Shown here piece after piece: positions 18,637 through 27,742 of a DNA stretch of 64,000 bases (position 1 is its first letter; each line of letters starts with the position of its first letter). A program made the position numbers and the translations under genes. This DNA is from Enterobacteriaceae bacterium RIT693 (GTDB lineage: Bacteria; Pseudomonadota; Gammaproteobacteria; Enterobacterales; Enterobacteriaceae): assembly GCA_009668225.1 (NCBI GenBank), contig WJYK01000003.1, forward strand, positions 372,001 to 436,000, in the 5' to 3' direction. The notes beneath the pieces were generated by a model. The model saw only the letters and a list, made by a program, of their open reading frames with translations. It did not search any database and was not told the origin of the DNA.

Positions 18637-18647
18637 GTTATTCGTAG

Positions 18648-19369
18648 TCTTGTTGTTCGGCGTGTGATGAGCAGCATGGTGGCCAACCAAAGCAGGACAC
18701 AACAAGCGGTGTAATTGTGGGCTGCGGCATCATTATTTGCGTGCTGGCAGGAGCGGGCGGCGATGTGAAACTCGATGGTCAGTACACCGTCAACATGGCG
18801 CGCGTCTATAAGGAAGGTAACGATCAGGTAGATGCCCTGCTGCTGCACACTGGGGAGCGTTGGTCCGAGTGCAACACAACAAGATGCATCGTTGGCTTTC
18901 AGTCTGGGAGATAAAGGCGTTGCAGCGGCAAAATAATCAAAGCAATAGAAACATCACATCTCAACCCGACACTCGGGGATGTAGTAAAAATTAAAGGTGA
19001 TATGAAAAGACGAATGGTGGCAGGTGTTGGTGCAGGAGGGTATCCTGAAGGTGTTTTTTCCGATAATAAATTCGCGATCAATGCAGGGATGACAAAGGTT
19101 ATCTGCTGGCGAGCAGATGCGTCTGTAGGTTTGACTTTTGGGTCTTTCCGATTAAAGATTTCAGCCCTGTATATGATTATGCAGGTTCCATATCGGCTGG
19201 TATTATTTCTGTTGAGGGTCTATAGGTAAAGACGGTATTGATGGTTCTTTCAGATTTGACGGTGGAATTGGCGCAAGTTTCCGACAAAATTGAAAACTGC
19301 AATAATCAGCCCGAGCTTAATGGTTCCGGTAGTGCCGAAATAATGTCGTGGCCTATCAAAAAGGACTAA
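18648..19369 (+). pseudogene. Decayed coding fragments, possible secreted effector C terminus
   Basis: This stretch holds protein-like sequence split over several frames. A frame open from 18648 to 18914 reads SCCSACDEQHGG, then GVIVGCGIIICVLAGAGGD, then VKLDGQYTVNMARVYKEGN. After its stop another frame gives KIIKAIETSHLNPTLGDVVK and AGVGAGGYPEGVFSDNKF. That continues, after a shift near 19140, as FPIKDFSPVYDYAGSISAG to a stop at 19223-19225. A further shift gives GKDGIDGSFRFDGGIGASF. A last short frame (19241-19369) ends four bases before the next gene. The Gly-rich pattern recalls C-terminal parts of large secreted proteins, but I cannot name the family. It has no start of its own, so it looks like a truncated and frameshifted remnant. 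Confidence 0.5.
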
Positions 19370-19373
19370 CTAA

Positions 19374-19829
19374 ATGATGCTGTTGCTGTTAGGTATTGCT
19401 CTGATTGCTTTTGCTGTTGGAACAGTCATATTCTATCGGTTTGGTAAGATAACGGAAAGAAATCTTCAGTCTCCCGTAACAACAATACATTTTTTTGATG
19501 CGCTTTTTTTTGGGCTTGGAAGAAAAAACGAGATGAATATTGCTGTCTGTTCTTTCTTGATCTTTTTACTAAGCCTGTGGGGTATCTTTTATTTAAAATT
19601 GAAACCTCATTTTTGGGGGAGTTCCGAAAGTTATTTTGGTTTAGGGATCGCCGGGATTTTCTTTCTGATACTGCATTGCCGCTATGGTGCAAAGCATGTC
19701 GTTATCAAGCATGATGGTCTGGCACCGATGAGGGAATTAACTAATATCAAAGGGTATGGATTTGCGAGCCCATTTTTATGGCTAAGTCGGATCGGATATC
19801 TGGGATGGTTGATCGGGGTGATGCGCTGA
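19374..19829 (+). CDS. Four-helix membrane protein, immunity-like
   Basis: An intact 151-residue protein of unknown family. Four hydrophobic segments are visible (about 2-21, 54-75, 87-103 and 131-150), with a polar loop near 104-130 that includes AKHVVIKHDGLAPMREL. It starts four bases after the last frame of the preceding remnant and has a lower GC content and codon use unlike the neighbouring tonB and yciA. A short AT-rich membrane protein directly after an effector-like C terminus is the usual form of an immunity gene, which is inference only. Its C-terminal part resembles the broken gene at 19994-20414. Confidence 0.6.
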   Translation: MMLLLLGIALIAFAVGTVIFYRFGKITERNLQSPVTTIHFFDALFFGLGRKNEMNIAVCSFLIFLLSLWGIFYLKLKPHFWGSSESYFGLGIAGIFFLILHCRYGAKHVVIKHDGLAPMRELTNIKGYGFASPFLWLSRIGYLGWLIGVMR

Positions 19830-19834
19830 ATTAG

Positions 19835-19968
19835 GATGCTAAAATTACAATATATTCTGGCGTCGGTCCTGGTATCGGATTAAAACATCCACAACTTCAC
19901 ATCAGAGTAAAAAAAATGAAATGAATGGCGATACGACTAAGGAAATCTATCACTATGATTTAAAATGA
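19835..19968 (+). pseudogene. Short effector-like C-terminal remnant
   Basis: Begins right after the stop of the preceding gene without a start codon: the frame reads DAKITIYSGVGPGIGLKHPQ then LHIRVKK, stopping at 19922-19924 just after a run of seven A. Another frame continues as MNGDTTKEIYHYDLK to a stop at 19966-19968. A one-base indel in the A run would join them. Like the larger remnant it is Gly-rich and is followed by a membrane-protein gene. The family is not recognised. Confidence 0.4.
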
Positions 19969-19993
19969 TATTGTATGTAACGTGCTGTCCGTG

Positions 19994-20414
19994 ATGATGT
20001 TATTTTCCCTAATTATGTTCGCAGGGTGTTTTTTCATTTTTGTTTATAAGGTGCTCGGTGGTCCCAAAGGTTGGACGTGATTCTTTTCTTTTTTTAATTT
20101 CATTTTTTTCAGGCGTAATATTTTATCAGGGCTGGCATTGATCTTTCTTGTGCTGGCCTATATGGCTGAAGCTTTTGCTCAGTTTCGGGAAGGTGCAGGT
20201 ATCATACTACTGTTGGCGAATGCATCCGGGAGCCTGTCAATTTTGCTTTTCGGTATATACGGGAAGTATTTATATCGGGGCGTTATTGATGATAAAACCC
20301 TTTTTTTTCATCAAAGTATTCCTGACTAAGATTGGTTTTTCTTTTGCGGATGTACTTCTCTTGCTGTCGCGATTTACCTATATTGCCTGGATTGTAATAA
20401 CTATTTATAACTAA
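19994..20414 (+). pseudogene. Frameshifted membrane protein, paralogue of the 19374 gene
   Basis: Starts at ATG 19994 (MMLFSLIMFAGCFFIFVYKV) and stops at 20078-20080. It resumes in another frame (SGLALIFLVLAYMAEAFAQF, about 20120-20329) and shifts again at the T8 run near 20299-20306 into a frame ending IGFSFADVLLLLSRFTYIAW...TIYN at 20414. The last 30 residues align with the C terminus of the intact protein at 19374-19829 (GYGFASPFLWLSRIGYLGWL). The pattern points to an old tandem copy inactivated by at least two indels. Confidence 0.6.
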
Positions 20415-20454
20415 ATCCGGCTAGTTCTCTGCAGTTTTAAAGGTCTGGTGAATA

Positions 20455-20479
20455 AAAAACCCGGCATTGCCGGGTTTCT
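20455..20479 (-). terminator. yciA terminator
   Basis: AAACCCGGC-ATT-GCCGGGTTT stem (20457-20477); on the minus strand it ends in a T run, eight bases after the yciA stop. Confidence 0.85.
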
Positions 20480-20487
20480 CTTAAGCA

Positions 20488-20883
20488 TTAATCTGTCTGA
20501 GGTATCGCGCGAGGCTTGCCTTCTTTATCCACGGCGACGTAGATAAATATCGCCTCCGTGGCTTTGTAGCGCTGGCCGATAGGCTCGGAAGAGACCTTTT
20601 TCACCCAGACCTCCACATTGATGGTGATGGACGTTGTCCCGCGCTTAACGCAGCGGGCGTAGCAGCACACCACGTCGCCTACGGCCACCGGCTTCAGGAA
20701 GGTCATGCCGTCCACGCGCACGGTCACGACGCGGCCATGAGCGATCTCTTTGGCCTGAATGGCGCCGCCCATATCCATCTGCGACATCAGCCAGCCGCCA
20801 AAAATATCGCCGTTGGCGTTGGTGTCCGCTGGCATTGCCAGGGTGCGCAGCACTAATTCACCTTGCGGTAATTCGTTCGGCAT
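20488..20883 (-). CDS. yciA: Acyl-CoA thioesterase YciA
   Basis: A 131-residue hot-dog-fold thioesterase hydrolysing a broad range of acyl-CoA esters in the cytoplasm. The conserved motif ADTNANGDIFGGWLMSQMD carries the Asn and Asp of the active site, followed by GGAIQAKEIAHGRVVTV. Length is one residue short of E. coli YciA. Its ATG shares one base with the yciB stop (TAATG), so the two are translationally coupled. Confidence 0.96.
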   Translation of the reverse strand: MPNELPQGELVLRTLAMPADTNANGDIFGGWLMSQMDMGGAIQAKEIAHGRVVTVRVDGMTFLKPVAVGDVVCCYARCVKRGTTSITINVEVWVKKVSSEPIGQRYKATEAIFIYVAVDKEGKPRAIPQTD

Positions 20884-21419
20884 TACTGCTCTTCCTTTGG
20901 CATATGACGGTAGATATAGACGCCGCTCAGCAGGGTAAAGACCAGCGTGATAGCGGTCAGCCCGAAGACTTTAAAGTTAATCCAGATGCTTTCCGGGAGC
21001 CAGAACGCCACGTAAATATTCAGCAAACCACAGGCAATGAAGAACAGCGCCCAGGCGATATTAAGGCGAAACCACACGTCGGTCGGCAACGTGATTTCTT
21101 TACCCAACATGCTTTGAATCAGCAGCTTGTTCATGCCGAACTGCATAAACAGCAGCGCCGCTGCGAACAGGCCGTAGATCAGCGTGACTTTCCACTTAAT
21201 GAATTCGGCGTTGTGGAAGTAAATGGTCAGCCCGCCAAAGACGGCAACCATCACGAAGGTCACCAGCGTGGTTTTCTCCAGCTTGCGGTATTTAATCCAG
21301 CTGTAAACCAGCGCGAGGGCGGTGGCGATGATCAGCGCCCAGGTGCCGACAAAAATGTCGTACATCTTGTAGAAGGCAAAGAAGACAATCAGGGGCAGGA
21401 AGTCGAGAAACTGCTTCAT
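20883..21419 (-). CDS. yciB: Inner-membrane septation protein YciB
   Basis: A 178-residue polytopic membrane protein (about five helices) of the YciB/IspZ family, linked to cell-envelope synthesis and septation through contacts with elongation and division proteins. It begins [20 protein letters not shown] and ends with the basic IYRHMPKEE tail. It lies 59 bases downstream of yciC and overlaps yciA by one base, the yciCBA order of E. coli. Confidence 0.96.
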   Translation of the reverse strand: MKQFLDFLPLIVFFAFYKMYDIFVGTWALIIATALALVYSWIKYRKLEKTTLVTFVMVAVFGGLTIYFHNAEFIKWKVTLIYGLFAAALLFMQFGMNKLLIQSMLGKEITLPTDVWFRLNIAWALFFIACGLLNIYVAFWLPESIWINFKVFGLTAITLVFTLLSGVYIYRHMPKEEQ

Positions 21420-21478
21420 AATCTGTTCCGTAAAGAGGTGACTCCTGACTATAACGCGCGGTCAGGAGTCGGGGAAGG

Positions 21479-22222
21479 TTATTGACGTATCAACATGTAC
21501 AGGCGGAATAAGTAGATAAGCAGCACGGCAGAAATCAGGTTGCTTATGGTATTCGCAATCACGGCTCCGGCTTCCGGCGACAGCGTGGCAAAGCTTGAGG
21601 CCAGCAGCAGTAACGCCGTTTTTGCCGCCAGCCACGCGACGACCGCAGGGGCGACAAGGCGCATGTTCGCCCACACCAGCCGCAGGCTGCTGCGCATAGA
21701 GCGGAAAATCCCGATTTTATCCTGCACCAGCATTACCGGCGCAAGCGACAGCAGGATGGCCAGCAGTACGCCCGGCACAACCACAAGCATGATGCCGATT
21801 TGCACCAGCAGCGTGGTCAGGAAGATCAGAATGAACATTTTTGGCAGCACCGGCGCGGAGGCGCCAATCGCGCGCAGGGCGCTAACGCGCTGACCTGCAG
21901 AGACGATTTGCATCAGCACCATCATGCTGGCCGCCAGAATGGCGTTGCCAATCAAGCCTGAAAACGTTGAGGCAGCAGACGCTTTCAGTAACACTTGCTG
22001 CTGCTCCAGCGACATATTTTGCACTAAATCAAACAACCCAACGCTACCCGCCAGGTTATCTCCCTCACTCAAAATCGCCATTTGTTCTTCGTTGGGCGAG
22101 AACGCGCGGCCGATTATCACCGAAATTAAGGCGCAAAGTAACGCAATCAGTAAGATGGTAACAAACTGATTACGAAGAAAATTTCCCGTGTCACGGTATA
22201 CCGAACCCGCCGTGATAGACAT
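21479..22222 (-). CDS. yciC: UPF0259 membrane protein YciC
   Basis: A 247-residue, six-helix inner-membrane protein of the UPF0259 family; the role is unknown though it may act with envelope homeostasis together with YciB. The N terminus ([19 protein letters not shown]) matches the family and the length equals that of E. coli. Long Ala/Leu/Val-rich segments alternate with short basic loops ([17 protein letters not shown]). Divergent from ompW. Confidence 0.94.
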   Translation of the reverse strand: MSITAGSVYRDTGNFLRNQFVTILLIALLCALISVIIGRAFSPNEEQMAILSEGDNLAGSVGLFDLVQNMSLEQQQVLLKASAASTFSGLIGNAILAASMMVLMQIVSAGQRVSALRAIGASAPVLPKMFILIFLTTLLVQIGIMLVVVPGVLLAILLSLAPVMLVQDKIGIFRSMRSSLRLVWANMRLVAPAVVAWLAAKTALLLLASSFATLSPEAGAVIANTISNLISAVLLIYLFRLYMLIRQ

Positions 22223-22551
22223 GCACTCTCCTTGGTGTTGCTAACGGTTATCAATCTGCGGGCAATTGTACCCTGGATGTAGGCGCCGTGGCACCACAAA
22301 GACTTTCACTAAGCGGTTGAATTGTGTCGATTAGCTTGCAGGTCGTACAAATATGACAAAAATTTACGAAAGCTGATAATTCAATAAAATTGATCTGATT
22401 TCACTTTGTTGTTTTTCATGGCATCACTAAAAATTAATCCAGATCATTGAATGTTAAATTAGAGGGCAAAGTGTGATCGGTGTTAGATCACTTTGTACTT
22501 CTTTCTAAGTATATTCAGCCCGCTGTTAAAAACCATAACAAGGGAAGGGCT
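22223..22551. other. yciC-ompW divergent spacer
   Basis: 329 bases, very AT-rich between 22340 and 22460, expected to carry both promoters. It contains an interrupted palindrome at 22467-22495, listed separately. The ompW ribosome site AGGGAAGG is at 22540-22547. No other gene is visible. Confidence 0.6.
22467..22495. promoter_or_regulatory. Palindrome in ompW leader
   Basis: CAAAGTG (22467-22473) and CACTTTG (22489-22495) are perfect inverted arms around 15 bases that contain two GATC words. It lies 57 bases before ompW and could be an operator or an mRNA hairpin. OmpW in E. coli responds to FNR, NarL and SoxS; I do not assign this site to any of them. Confidence 0.4.
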
Positions 22552-23184
22552 ATGAAAAAACTCACACTGGCATTACTGGCGATGGGGTGTCTGTCCGGTG
22601 CGGCATCGGCGCATGAGGCGGGTGAATTCTTTATGCGCGCGGGTACTGCAACGGTTCGTCCAACCGCTGGATCGGACGATGTGCTCAAAATGGGTAGCTT
22701 TAAGGTCGACAACAACACGCAGATGGGGCTGACCTTCGACTACATGGTCACCGACAACATCGGGATCGAGTTACTGGCGGCTACGCCGTTCCGTCACAAG
22801 GTTGGCCTTGGTCCAACCGGCGATCTGGCGACCGTACATCAGCTGCCGCCGACGCTGATGGCGCAGTGGTATTTTGGCGATGCGGGTAGCAAAGTGCGTC
22901 CTTACGTTGGGGTTGGTGTTAATTACACGACCTTCTTTGATGCCAGTTTCAACGACACCGGTAAAAGTGCAGGCCTGAGCGACCTGAAAGTAAAAGATTC
23001 CTGGGGCGCGGCGGGTCAGGTCGGGCTGGATTACATGGTGAACGACGACTGGCTGCTGAACATGTCCGTCTGGTATATGGACATCGACACCGAGGTGAAA
23101 TTTAAAGCCGCGGGTGAGCAGCAAAATATCAAGACGCGTATCGACCCGTGGGTGTTTATGTTCTCCGCAGGCTACCGCTTCTGA
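22552..23184 (+). CDS. ompW: Outer-membrane protein W
   Basis: An eight-stranded outer-membrane beta-barrel with a hydrophobic channel, receptor for colicin S4 in E. coli. 210 residues with signal peptide MKKLTLALLAMGCLSGAASA cleaved before HEAGEFF. Typical family sequence follows: LLAATPFRHKVG, LPPTLMAQWYFGD, and a C-terminal YRF aromatic ending for BAM recognition. Start is ATG 22552, after AGGGAAGG; a longer frame upstream would precede the signal peptide. Convergent with the hydrolase gene. Confidence 0.97.
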   Translation: MKKLTLALLAMGCLSGAASAHEAGEFFMRAGTATVRPTAGSDDVLKMGSFKVDNNTQMGLTFDYMVTDNIGIELLAATPFRHKVGLGPTGDLATVHQLPPTLMAQWYFGDAGSKVRPYVGVGVNYTTFFDASFNDTGKSAGLSDLKVKDSWGAAGQVGLDYMVNDDWLLNMSVWYMDIDTEVKFKAAGEQQNIKTRIDPWVFMFSAGYRF

Positions 23185-23196
23185 TAGCCTGAAACA

Positions 23197-23221
23197 AAAC
23201 TGGCCGCCTGGCGGCCAGTTT
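23197..23221. terminator. ompW / hydrolase bidirectional terminator
   Basis: AAACTGGCCGC-CTG-GCGGCCAGTTT perfect stem between the two convergent stops. The flanking T tracts are short. Confidence 0.75.
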
Positions 23222-23233
23222 GGATGTATAAAA

Positions 23234-24112
23234 TCAGTTATCCAGGAAGTTAACGATCGCGTCGTTAAATTCCTTTGGTGCCTGAATAAAGGCAAAGTGG
23301 CTGCTGTTTGGCAGAATCAACAGACCTGCGCCCGGAATCGTTTTTGCAATGTACTCAAGGTGATCGCGCACGATAGCTTCGTCATGATCGCCATCCACAA
23401 TCAGAATCGGCGTTTTAATTTTCTGTAGATCAGCATCACTCCAGTTTGGCTGTGAGGCCCACATGTGGCTTATTTGCTCCACAAACGCATCATATTCTTT
23501 CGGCGTTTTAGACAACTTTTTATATTCATCTCCCGCCCGTTTGATATAAGCCCCGAAGACCGGATCGTTCTCAACGCCTGGCCTTACGCCGATGGTTTTG
23601 GTGTTAGGCGCGAAGGAAAAGACTTTGTTGACGCGATCCGGATGGCGTATCGCCATATCAATACCGATGATGCCGCCGTCGCTCCACCCAACGATATCCG
23701 CCTTTTTCAGCTTTAAATGATCCATAAGGGCGAGGATGTCATCGGTCATTAAATCGTAACCGTATTCCTGGCTGTTGCGGGTGCTGCGCCCGTGCCCCCG
23801 GCTATCTACAATAATGACCTGGTGGTTTTTCGCTAACACGGGGATTTGTTTACCCCAATAGTCCGAGTTAGCGAGACCGCCGTGGACCAGGATAACCGGA
23901 GAGCCGTGGCCAAGTATGCCGTAATAGAGTTTGATGCCGTTGACATCCGCGTAGGCCGATTTAATGCCAGCCACAGGAGCGGGCGTAGCGGGTAAGTGCT
24001 GCCAGCGCGATTCCCAGGTAATTTGATTAGGCGTTTGAGCAGCCTGAGCATCTGGCAATATGCCGGTAGTGAGAGAAAGCAGTCCTGCGAGAAATGTTAT
24101 CGTTTTTTTCAT
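23234..24112 (-). CDS. Exported alpha/beta hydrolase
   Basis: A serine hydrolase of the alpha/beta fold with a signal peptide (MKKTITFLAGLLSLTTGILP then DAQA cleavage), so probably periplasmic. Oxyanion-hole motif HGG, strand VIIVDSRGHGRS, nucleophile elbow GWSDGG, acid region ILIVDGDHDE and catalytic His in NSSHFAFIQAP are all present. The start is taken as the second Met (24112); another ATG at 24124 is possible and neither has a strong ribosome site. The natural substrate is unknown. In E. coli this site holds the stress genes yciG, yciF and yciE, which are absent here. Confidence 0.85.
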   Translation of the reverse strand: MKKTITFLAGLLSLTTGILPDAQAAQTPNQITWESRWQHLPATPAPVAGIKSAYADVNGIKLYYGILGHGSPVILVHGGLANSDYWGKQIPVLAKNHQVIIVDSRGHGRSTRNSQEYGYDLMTDDILALMDHLKLKKADIVGWSDGGIIGIDMAIRHPDRVNKVFSFAPNTKTIGVRPGVENDPVFGAYIKRAGDEYKKLSKTPKEYDAFVEQISHMWASQPNWSDADLQKIKTPILIVDGDHDEAIVRDHLEYIAKTIPGAGLLILPNSSHFAFIQAPKEFNDAIVNFLDN

Positions 24113-24338
24113 CTGATCTACCATCTTAGGTTCTGAGTTGTTGTGGTGACTTCAGGTTTGCCTGCATCTGTGCGCAAGTTGCATCGCCGAAGCAGGAAGA
24201 GAATAAAGATAAATTACTCCAGAAATCCTCATCAAAAATTCACATTTTTGTGATTTTCAAATGCGGTAAATAGCTAAGGTCTCAAAAGGAGTGCTGCGTG
24301 AGGAAATTTCAGAGAATTTTTAATGGAGAGAAAACGAT

Positions 24339-24362
24339 AAGGCCGGGTCTCCCCGGCCTTTT
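24339..24362 (-). terminator. trp operon terminator
   Basis: AAGGCCGGG-TCTC-CCCGGCCTT stem just after trpA; read on the minus strand it ends in a T-rich stretch, as with the trp t terminator of E. coli. Confidence 0.85.
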
Positions 24363-24367
24363 AATGC

Positions 24368-25174
24368 TTAACCGCGCGTTGCGGCTTTCATATTTTGTAC
24401 AAAACGCTTCAGCTCGCTGAGCATCACGTCCGGCTGTGCCAGGTTCTTCTCGATGATTTTCACCACCGCAGACCCAGAGATTGCGCCCGCCGCCCCGGCG
24501 GCTATGGCATCGCGTACCTGAGAAGGTTCAGAGATACCAAAGCCTTGCAGAGACGGAGCGGCATGGTACTCGCTCAGCTTCTCAATCAGGTGGTTCAGCG
24601 GCAGCTGAGCGCGCGTTTCCGTGCCGGTAACGCCTGCGCGGGACAGCAGATAAGTATAACCTCTGCCATGGGACGAAATTTCACGCAGCAGCGCGTCGTC
24701 GGCGTTTGGCGGGCAGATGAAGATAGGCGCTACACCGTGACGCAGCGCTGCATTACGGAACGCTGCGGACTCTTCAACCGGCACGTCGGCAACCAGCACT
24801 GAATCCACACCTACTTTAGCGCACAACGCGTAGAACTCGTCGATGCCGCGGTTAAACACCAGATTGGCATACATCAGCAGGCCGATTGGAATTTCCGGGT
24901 ATTTTTTGCGGACAGCCGTGAGCATTTCAAAGCACTGGGTTGGCGTTACGTCAGAGGCGAAAGCACGCAGCGCTGCACCTTGAATGGTTGGGCCATCTGC
25001 CAACGGATCGGAGAACGGGATCCCTAATTCCAGCGCATCCGCACCGCCTTCAATCAGCGCGTCGATAATTTTCAGCGAGAGTTCAGGATTCGGATCGCCC
25101 AGCGTCACAAAGGGAACGAATGCGCCTTCCTTGCGTGCCTGCAGCTGCTCAAAAAGATGATGATAACGTTCCAT
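24368..25174 (-). CDS. trpA: Tryptophan synthase alpha chain
   Basis: Cleaves indole-3-glycerol phosphate to indole and glyceraldehyde 3-phosphate and channels indole to TrpB. 268 residues, a TIM barrel with catalytic Glu in [16 protein letters not shown] (about 49, with Asp 60) and the phosphate loops [10 protein letters not shown] and GAISGSAVV. Its ATG overlaps the trpB stop by one base (TAATG). Last gene of the operon. Confidence 0.99.
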   Translation of the reverse strand: MERYHHLFEQLQARKEGAFVPFVTLGDPNPELSLKIIDALIEGGADALELGIPFSDPLADGPTIQGAALRAFASDVTPTQCFEMLTAVRKKYPEIPIGLLMYANLVFNRGIDEFYALCAKVGVDSVLVADVPVEESAAFRNAALRHGVAPIFICPPNADDALLREISSHGRGYTYLLSRAGVTGTETRAQLPLNHLIEKLSEYHAAPSLQGFGISEPSQVRDAIAAGAAGAISGSAVVKIIEKNLAQPDVMLSELKRFVQNMKAATRG

Positions 25175-26364
25175 TACATTTCCCCTCGTGCTTTCAAAAT
25201 ATCGTGGACGGTGAAGATGTCTTTGTCGCCGCGGCCAGAGAGGTTCACTACCAACAGCTGCTCTTTTTCAGGGTTCTCGCGGATCATTTTCAACGCATGG
25301 GCGAGGGCGTGGGAGGACTCCAGCGCAGGAATAATCCCTTCGCTGCGGCACAGCGTTTTAAAGGCGTCCAGCGCTTCGTCATCGGTGATGGACACGTAAT
25401 CGGCGCGACCGGTACTGTTCAGATGAGCGTGCTGCGGCCCAACGGACGGGAAGTCCAGCCCGGCAGAAATAGAGTAAGACTCTTCAATCTGGCCTTCGTC
25501 GGTTTGCATCATCGGCGACTTCATGCCGAAGTAAATGCCCACGCGGCCGTGCTTCAGCGGCGCGCCATGTTCGCCGGTTTCGATCCCATGCCCGGCAGGC
25601 TCTACGCCAATCAGGCCAACGCTGGTTTCGTCGATAAAGTCAGCAAACATGCCGATGGCGTTGGAGCCGCCGCCCACACAGGCGATCACCGCGTCAGGCA
25701 GGCGACCTTCTTTTTCCAGAATCTGCGCTTTGGTTTCTTCGCCGATCATGCGCTGGAACTCACGGACAATGGTTGGGAACGGGTGCGGGCCGGCAGCGGT
25801 ACCGAGCATGTAGTGCGCGGTGTCATAGCTTGCAGACCAGTCGCGCAACGCCTCGTTACAGGCATCTTTCAGGGTGGCTGAACCGCTGTGTACCGGAATC
25901 ACTTCGGCACCCATCAGGCGCATGCGGAAGACGTTTGGCGACTGGCGATCAACGTCTTTGGCCCCCATATAAATGCGGCATTTCAGGCCGAGCAGGGCGC
26001 TGGCGAGGGCAGAGGCTACGCCGTGCTGACCCGCGCCGGTTTCAGCGATGATTTCGGTTTTGCCCATGCGTTTGGCGAGCAGGGCCTGGCCCAGTACCTG
26101 GTTGGTTTTGTGCGCGCCGCCGTGAAGCAGATCTTCACGCTTAAGGTAAAGCGTAGTGTTGGTGCCAGCTGTCAGATTGCGGCATTTAGTCAGGGCGGTT
26201 GGGCGACCCGCGTAGTTCTTCAGCAGGTCGGTAAACTCTGCCTGGAACTCAGCATCGCTTTGCGCCGCCACGAAGGCTTCTTCAAGCTGGCGCAGCGCAG
26301 GCATCAGGATCTGCGGCACATACATGCCGCCAAATTCACCAAAATAAGGGTTCAGTAAAGTCAT
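25174..26364 (-). CDS. trpB: Tryptophan synthase beta chain
   Basis: Pyridoxal-phosphate enzyme that condenses indole with serine. 396 residues; the PLP lysine is in [18 protein letters not shown] (about residue 87), the catalytic Glu is in AETGAGQHG (about 109), and the phosphate-binding loop GGGSNAIG is present. Twelve bases separate it from trpCF; it overlaps trpA by one base, which supports equal synthesis of the two subunits. Confidence 0.99.
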   Translation of the reverse strand: MTLLNPYFGEFGGMYVPQILMPALRQLEEAFVAAQSDAEFQAEFTDLLKNYAGRPTALTKCRNLTAGTNTTLYLKREDLLHGGAHKTNQVLGQALLAKRMGKTEIIAETGAGQHGVASALASALLGLKCRIYMGAKDVDRQSPNVFRMRLMGAEVIPVHSGSATLKDACNEALRDWSASYDTAHYMLGTAAGPHPFPTIVREFQRMIGEETKAQILEKEGRLPDAVIACVGGGSNAIGMFADFIDETSVGLIGVEPAGHGIETGEHGAPLKHGRVGIYFGMKSPMMQTDEGQIEESYSISAGLDFPSVGPQHAHLNSTGRADYVSITDDEALDAFKTLCRSEGIIPALESSHALAHALKMIRENPEKEQLLVVNLSGRGDKDIFTVHDILKARGEM

Positions 26365-26376
26365 GGTATCTCTTCC

Positions 26377-27738
26377 TTAGTAAGCCCGCAGGGTCCGGAA
26401 GACCGCAGCCAGCTTGTTAGCATCTTTTATTCCCGGCGCGCTTTCCACGCCAGAGTTGAAATCCAGTCCTGCGCAGCCGGCTTTTGCCGCTTCCACGCAG
26501 TTATCCGCTCCGAGGCCGCCTGCCAGAATCACGTTTTCCAGCTTTTGTCCGGCTAACAGTCGCCAGTCGAAGCTTTGCCCGGTGCCGCCCTGGCCGTTAT
26601 CGAAGACGTACTTATCCACGTGTTGTAGATTACGCTCCGGCAGCGAGTCAGCCACGCTCAACGCCTTCCAGATTTGCGTTTTCTCCGGCAACAGCGCCCG
26701 CAGCTCAGTTATGTATTCCTGATTTTCAGCGCCGTGGAGCTGAATCGCGCTAAGTGTGAATTTCTCTGCTTTCGCCACGACTTCGGCTACCGGCGTGTTT
26801 CTGAATACGCCCACGTAGCGAAGCGGGGCGGCGGCAATCACCGCGGCGGCTTTATCATCGGTGACAAAGCGAGGTGAAGCGGGCACGAAGATCAGTCCAC
26901 CGTAAATAGCCCCGGCTTCCTGAGCGGCGCGGGCATCTTCGCCACGCGTCAGGCCGCAGACTTTGTTCTCCCCGAGCAGCACGCGGCGTACCGCTGCGTT
27001 CAGGTCATCCTCACTCATCAACGCAGAGCCAATCAGGAAGCCGTTCGCGTAGTGGCTAAGTTCGCGAACCTGAGCGTAATTATTGATGCCAGATTCGCTG
27101 ATAACCGTCACGCCGTGGGTCAGGCGCGGCGCCAGCTGACGAGTGCGATCCAGATCGATAGACAGGTCGCGCAGGTCGCGGTTGTTGATGCCGACCACTT
27201 TGGCGCCGAGCTCGATGGCCCGCTCCAGCTCTTCTTCGTTACTGACTTCGGTCAGCACGCCCATGTTCAAGCTGTGGGCCACTGCGGCCAGCTGGCGATA
27301 CTGTTCATCGTCCAGCACAGAGAGCATCAGCAGGCAGGCATCTGCCTGGTAAAAACGCGCCAGATGAATCTGATAGGCGTCGATAATAAAGTCTTTGCAC
27401 AGTACCGGCTGGCTGACAATCCCGCTCACAATGGGCAGAAAATCGAAGCTGCCCTGGAAGTATTTCTCGTCGGTCAGCACCGACACCGCAGAAGCATAAT
27501 GCTTATATACTCCGGCAATTCGAGCCGGATCGAAATCGTCGCGGATAACCCCTTTAGACGGGGACGCTTTTTTGCATTCAAGAATGAACACGGTACGCGC
27601 GCCCTGCAGCGCGTGATAGAAGTTGCGCGTGGTCGGTACGATGTCATTCTGGAAGCTCGCCAGCGGCTGCTGCTGTTTGCGGGCTTCAACCCACAATGCT
27701 TTGTCAGCCACGATGCGGTTTAATACGGTCTCCTGCAT
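26377..27738 (-). CDS. trpC: Fused IGPS / PRA isomerase
   Basis: Bifunctional enzyme: the N-terminal half (about 1-255) is indole-3-glycerol phosphate synthase and the C-terminal half (about 256-453) is phosphoribosylanthranilate isomerase. Synthase motifs include ILECKKASPSKG with the catalytic Lys and VGINNRDL. Isomerase motifs include KVCGLTRGEDA and LAGGLGADN. The two-domain fusion and 453-residue length are standard for enterobacteria. Four bases separate it from trpGD. Confidence 0.99.
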   Translation of the reverse strand: MQETVLNRIVADKALWVEARKQQQPLASFQNDIVPTTRNFYHALQGARTVFILECKKASPSKGVIRDDFDPARIAGVYKHYASAVSVLTDEKYFQGSFDFLPIVSGIVSQPVLCKDFIIDAYQIHLARFYQADACLLMLSVLDDEQYRQLAAVAHSLNMGVLTEVSNEEELERAIELGAKVVGINNRDLRDLSIDLDRTRQLAPRLTHGVTVISESGINNYAQVRELSHYANGFLIGSALMSEDDLNAAVRRVLLGENKVCGLTRGEDARAAQEAGAIYGGLIFVPASPRFVTDDKAAAVIAAAPLRYVGVFRNTPVAEVVAKAEKFTLSAIQLHGAENQEYITELRALLPEKTQIWKALSVADSLPERNLQHVDKYVFDNGQGGTGQSFDWRLLAGQKLENVILAGGLGADNCVEAAKAGCAGLDFNSGVESAPGIKDANKLAAVFRTLRAY

Positions 27739-27742
27739 GGCC

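Noticed and set aside
20835-21485. 216-codon + strand frame over yciA/yciB
   Set aside because: Covers the opposite strand of two well-supported genes and has no similarity to known proteins.
25120-25881. 253-codon + strand frame over trpB
   Set aside because: Antisense shadow of trpB.
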